A stretch of 64,000 bases of DNA, taken from Pseudomonas uvaldensis (GTDB lineage Bacteria > Pseudomonadota > Gammaproteobacteria > Pseudomonadales > Pseudomonadaceae). The notes beneath the pieces were generated by a model. The model made no database searches. It had not been told where the DNA came from and saw only the letters and a list, made by a program, of their open reading frames with translations. Of this stretch, positions 60,475 to 64,000 are shown in pieces. Within the stretch, counting starts at the first letter, position 1; each line of letters opens with the position of its first letter. Where the stretch lies: the NCBI RefSeq assembly GCF_021271205.1, contig NZ_JAIWKS010000007.1, positions 1-64,000 of the forward strand, in the 5' to 3' direction. The position numbers were made by a program, and so were the translations under genes.

Positions 60475-63400
60475 CTATTTCGCCTTGATGCCAAAACCAT
60501 CCGCCCGATCCTTACCCAGCACGTATTCAAGCGCTTTTTCCGCGCCTGTCTCGGTCTGGATACCATACATATAGGCAATGCCCCACGTAGTCGAGGACCA
60601 TGTCCAATTGGGACCGACTCCGGGGAAACCGTTGTAGTCAAGCCTCATTCTGTGCCATTCATCGCGTGTTGGAATCCGTCCGCCTCGAGCGGCCGCCTCA
60701 TCGCTGCACTGCTTATATGTGCCATTAATTCCCGTTCCGAAGGCCACGAACACATTGGATACCGCAACCGAATAAGATGCCTGCGCACCGTTCTCATCCA
60801 CGGCATAGATGGTGGCTGCCCCGTTGCCAAAGGAAGTGACCTTCCCGGTATTCAAATCAACATGGGCAATTTCAGGAGCGCTTGAGTAGTATTTATAAGG
60901 AGGCGCTCCGCCGGTGGGCTGGCGATAGCCATACGCGCCCTCGTAAGGATTGGGCGGCACGGCCCCCGTGCTGCTCAAGAATATCCAGGTGGAAAGTTCC
61001 ATCTGTGTCGGGTCTATCGTTAATGGCTCCACTACGGTGAAGCTTTTTACTGCCGATTCCAGTCCAATGCCGTATAGGGCCCTGGCTTTAAGGCTGTAGG
61101 TCCTGGCGGTCAGCCCTGCAAGCGTGGTGTCCCAAGTTGTAGTATTGGCGGGGATATCAACCGCATTGCCAATAGCGCTATCCCCATCCATCAGTTGAAT
61201 CTGCTGGCCGCTGTTGCCAGTGCCGGTGACTACGACGCTGGTTTCGACCGTGGTCCCATCGACAACCGAACCTTGACTGTCAGAGATATCGGTAAGAGTA
61301 GGAGCAATCAGTGCAACCGCTCTGACAATGTAAGTCCGTAGCGGAAAGGTAACGGCATCGCTCTGGTTACTGGTTCGATTGAACGTCACCAGCAGCACAA
61401 CTTTTAGCTCAGAACCATCACGCAGTTTCTCCAACTCGCTTCGTAACAACGGCGTAGAAAGCCCAGCAGTCACTTGGCTTGAGCTGACTTCTGAGCCGGC
61501 ATACAACGGAATCGTGTAATTCGAACCATCACTGGCAATCCCCTCGCAACTCAGCCAAACCCGCTGACCGACCGCAATCAACGGCCACGGCGCGACAGTG
61601 ACACGCGCATCTCCGGTAAATGTACCCAGATCCAACTCCGTACCAAGTCCTCCCTGCGCCGCCTGCGGAATCAACGGCATCGGCAGGCTCGCCACAGGCA
61701 TCGCCTGCACATTCAGCACAAACGGATCCGACGGCGGCGACTCCACGCCGTTCTGGATCACCGTGTAGGTCACCGTCACCGCCTTGCCCAGGTTGAACGC
61801 CACCACGCTGTTGGTAATCGGAACGTCCCAGCCATCCCTGACCGGCCATTCCCCCGAGGTGTACGACCCCCCGGCCGGCGTGCCCGGTGCGCCGGTCCAG
61901 GTGACTTTGAGTTTGTCCTCGGGCAGCAGCGCGGCGTTGGCCGGCACAACGATGTGGAGCGAGTCCTTGGCTTGGACCGGGTTCAGGATGGCGCCGTTGG
62001 CCTCCTTGACCGAAGGGGCCCTGAGCTCCAGGGCCGACCCCACCGTCAGGTGCCGGACAATGGAGTTGCCCACCAAGGTCGTGCCACGGGTGACGGCGTA
62101 GCTGACATCCACGGTGCCATTGAGGTTCTCGGTCACGTACCTGAACGGCACGGTAAACGGCACCACTTTGCCCGCGGTGTTCGCGGTCAGGGTTCTTGTC
62201 TGATCCGGGGCATTGCTCGACGAACCGCGCCAACGCAGCACGACCTTGTCCTCCGGCAGGGTTGCGGTGTAGGTCGCGATCACGTTAGCGCCGATGGCGG
62301 GATTAACGTCGTCCGGGTTCAGTACGTCGTCGGGTGCTTCCACTACCGTCGGGATAGGCAATGACGGCGCGGCAACTCCCACGCTCAAAGCCAAATGCTC
62401 CGACTCGGGCTGGCCGTTCACGCTGTAGTACACCGTGAGCGAGCCGCCATCGAGCCGCTTGACCTGCTCTTTCGCCAGGTTCGCCAGCACCGGCGCGCCG
62501 ACCGCCTCCCCGCTGACGATGGCGGTCACTTCATGGTAGGTCGGCAGCGTGGTGGAAGTGCGCCCGTCGCACACGATGATGATCTCGTCGCCGTCGGTTC
62601 GCCCTGGGTAGTACGGAATGGACAGGGTGTAGAAATTCAGGTCCGGATCCAGCGTGCCGCCCACGGCTTCCACAATGTCGGGGGCCAGGTATTGGCGGGT
62701 GTCGCCGATCACCGTCACGGAGGTGGTTTTCGAGGGAAGATCCTTCTCGCCACTGCGGATCCGCACGTAACCCACCGTGGCTCGCCCTTTGGCGATGGCC
62801 GCAACATCGGCATTGGGAATGGTGAAGTCATAGAAATAGGGAATGGTTTGAACCGTTTCCTCCAGCGGGCCGACGATCACCGGCGTACTGTCGGCGGCCG
62901 TGCCGCGCCAAGTCATGCGCAGCACATCACCTATGACGTGCTCGTAGCGGTTGGCGGTGACTCGGACGGTGACCGGGTTCCCGGCCAGTTCGGCAAGGTC
63001 GATTTCCTCGACGGGGAAGCCATTGACCAGCACCAGCGGCGGGTCGAGCCGGTTGTTGTTCACATCTACCAGAAGATAGGTGACCGCCGACCAGCGCCAG
63101 TAACCGCCCGGATAGTTGCCGCACTCGTCCACCACCTGATAGGCCACGGCAAGGGCATCGCTGTCGTCGGCTCGCTCGATGACCTCCGGGGGAATGGTGA
63201 TGATGATCTCCTGCCCCACCTCGCCATCGGCCACCGTACGATAGACGTTCTCGTTGCCCCAGGCCACATTGATCCGGTCATTACGGCGCATGAACTTGTA
63301 TGGCTTGATGGTGATCTGCACACCCGCCGCGGCCTCGATGGGACCGACGCCGTTATCGATAATGTCCTGGGGAATCGAATATTCCAGACCCGAGTGACCC

Positions 63401-63828
63401 GGGGTGCCCTGGTCCTCATCGAAACCGCCGGGTGGGTCGAGTTTGACAAACAGCTTCCACTGCGGCTGAGACTCTATGGGCAGCGTGGCGCCTACCCGCA
63501 GCACGCTGTAGAACACTGGAAAAGCGTCGCCTCTGACGATATGCCCCTCATCGATCCGAAAAGTCAGTCGCTCGTTCTTCTGGTTCAGATCGATGGTGGT
63601 GCTCCAGACCGGCGTTGTGCTGTCGCTCCAGTAGAGGCTGAAGGCGTCGCCGATCTCCATGTCGGTCCAGGGATCGACAACGCAGAGCAGCCCACCTTCC
63701 ACCAGCCTGGCCGGAATGCCGGCATCAAAGTCCTCGACGGACAGTGTCCAGCCCGGAAACCAAGGCGGATCAAGGCCTGCCAATGATTGGCTGTTTGGCG
63801 AATAACGCGGGGGAAATCGCTTTTCCAT
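60475..63828 (-). CDS. Ig-like repeat protein with Big2 and invasin-like C-terminus
   Basis: 1117 residues, no Sec signal. At least five Ig-like modules of about 100 residues share a pattern L.AP.VxEAxGxxLxP...GDxxxxxWxG...VxVxYxV; examples are LAPDIVEAVGGTLDPDLNFY and LRAPSVKEANGAILNPVQAK. A bacterial Ig-like 2 segment (APEIAHVDLNTGKVTSFGNG) and a C-terminal part (QCSDEAAARGGRIPTRDEWH, WTWSSTTWGIAYMYG) like the lectin-type tip of invasin/intimin follow. The start at 63828 has GAGGTG at 6 nt. Without a signal or beta-barrel, its route out of the cell is unclear. It shares an upstream block with the VMO-I gene. Confidence 0.82.
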   Translation of the reverse strand: MEKRFPPRYSPNSQSLAGLDPPWFPGWTLSVEDFDAGIPARLVEGGLLCVVDPWTDMEIGDAFSLYWSDSTTPVWSTTIDLNQKNERLTFRIDEGHIVRGDAFPVFYSVLRVGATLPIESQPQWKLFVKLDPPGGFDEDQGTPGHSGLEYSIPQDIIDNGVGPIEAAAGVQITIKPYKFMRRNDRINVAWGNENVYRTVADGEVGQEIIITIPPEVIERADDSDALAVAYQVVDECGNYPGGYWRWSAVTYLLVDVNNNRLDPPLVLVNGFPVEEIDLAELAGNPVTVRVTANRYEHVIGDVLRMTWRGTAADSTPVIVGPLEETVQTIPYFYDFTIPNADVAAIAKGRATVGYVRIRSGEKDLPSKTTSVTVIGDTRQYLAPDIVEAVGGTLDPDLNFYTLSIPYYPGRTDGDEIIIVCDGRTSTTLPTYHEVTAIVSGEAVGAPVLANLAKEQVKRLDGGSLTVYYSVNGQPESEHLALSVGVAAPSLPIPTVVEAPDDVLNPDDVNPAIGANVIATYTATLPEDKVVLRWRGSSSNAPDQTRTLTANTAGKVVPFTVPFRYVTENLNGTVDVSYAVTRGTTLVGNSIVRHLTVGSALELRAPSVKEANGAILNPVQAKDSLHIVVPANAALLPEDKLKVTWTGAPGTPAGGSYTSGEWPVRDGWDVPITNSVVAFNLGKAVTVTYTVIQNGVESPPSDPFVLNVQAMPVASLPMPLIPQAAQGGLGTELDLGTFTGDARVTVAPWPLIAVGQRVWLSCEGIASDGSNYTIPLYAGSEVSSSQVTAGLSTPLLRSELEKLRDGSELKVVLLVTFNRTSNQSDAVTFPLRTYIVRAVALIAPTLTDISDSQGSVVDGTTVETSVVVTGTGNSGQQIQLMDGDSAIGNAVDIPANTTTWDTTLAGLTARTYSLKARALYGIGLESAVKSFTVVEPLTIDPTQMELSTWIFLSSTGAVPPNPYEGAYGYRQPTGGAPPYKYYSSAPEIAHVDLNTGKVTSFGNGAATIYAVDENGAQASYSVAVSNVFVAFGTGINGTYKQCSDEAAARGGRIPTRDEWHRMRLDYNGFPGVGPNWTWSSTTWGIAYMYGIQTETGAEKALEYVLGKDRADGFGIKAK

Positions 63829-63918
63829 GGAGAACACCTCGATGCTTGAGGGGTTGCCAATAAAGCAATAGAGGCGACGTGACCGAGGAATTATTAAGAC
63901 GCGTCGAGATGGGAGTGT

Positions 63919-64000
63919 CTACTGTCAGGAATGACAGGTTGAAGCAGGTTTAAGACGAGAGGTCGGCTGACGCGAAACCTGTGGGAGCATAGCTTGCTCG
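63919..64000 (-). promoter_or_regulatory. Shared upstream block, copy B (Ig-repeat gene)
   Basis: Homologous to 59607-59688. It carries a perfect inverted repeat CTGTCA-GGAA-TGACAG (63922-63937) and a REP half (63979-64000). It begins 91 nt from the start codon and reaches the window edge, so the homology may continue beyond. Confidence 0.6.

Noticed and set aside
60324..60641. 105-residue minus-strand open frame overlapping the end of the Ig-repeat gene
   Set aside because: Overlaps the real gene out of frame and lacks a ribosome site; the associated gap is better explained as structured non-coding DNA.
63922..63937. Pho box reading of the CTGTCA inverted repeat
   Set aside because: Only one half-site fits; the second is inverted, not the required direct repeat, so PhoB binding is unlikely.

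Overview
The window looks like chromosomal DNA of a fluorescent-group Pseudomonas. Base composition is GC-rich, the gene content is typical of the genus (large NAD-dependent glutamate dehydrogenase, MoxR/DUF58/Bat operon, PepN/YeaC/rhomboid/NadK block, DUF5629, DUF6124, a DUF6543 dermonecrotic-toxin-like protein), and at least ten intergenic gaps carry the paired REP palindromes (core GTGGGAGC...GCTTGCTCGCGA) characteristic of this group. No tRNA, rRNA, insertion sequence, prophage or CRISPR array was seen.

Layout. 1-94: start of cstA (minus strand). 438-3353: a Cache-domain histidine kinase, its LuxR-type response regulator and a PheC-like periplasmic protein. 3512-6410: a TRAP sugar-acid/dicarboxylate transporter (dctQ-dctM-dctP order). 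6912-9962: a receptor-less cell-surface-signalling locus in the order STN/TonB-like protein, ECF sigma factor, FecR-type regulator. This is the order of the P. aeruginosa vreA-vreI-vreR (PUMA3) system. Two small exported proteins flank it and a pho-box-like site precedes it. 10099-13098: AhpD-like protein, divergent MocR regulator, ABM monooxygenase-like protein and an exported cupin. 13214-18082: gdhB. 18512-18865: small acidic protein. 19318-26155: six-gene MoxR-DUF58-DUF4381-VWA-VWA/TPR-BatD operon. 26406-31288: sbcD-sbcC.

31368-33466: two tiny exported proteins, a beta-propeller lactonase and DUF5629. 33690-40639: a pentonate (L-arabonate/D-xylonate type) catabolic locus comprising alpha-ketoglutarate semialdehyde dehydrogenase, an FAH-fold dehydratase (AraD1 type), an MFS transporter, a divergent IlvD/EDD dehydratase and a GntR/FadR regulator. 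Two TNGTNNNACNA operators lie in the divergent promoter. Together these genes should take a pentonate to alpha-ketoglutarate; the nearby lactonase could feed it. 40775-45487: a 1570-residue DUF6543 dermonecrotic-toxin-like protein. 45630-49101: an RND/MMPL exporter and a YCF48-like beta-propeller, probably one unit. 49476-57079: housekeeping block (pepN, DUF2797, yeaC, rhomboid, metallophosphatase, nadK, DUF1853). 57128-58791: arsB and arsR with a clear palindromic operator.

58912-63828 is the most accessory-looking part. It holds a secreted protein of the VMO-I (vitelline membrane outer layer) fold, DUF6124 with a highly structured upstream element that has two mutually exclusive pairings, and a 1117-residue Ig-repeat protein with an invasin-like C-terminus. 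The VMO-I and Ig-repeat genes share an 82-bp upstream block (about 84% identical) that contains an inverted repeat, which suggests common regulation or duplicated promoter DNA.
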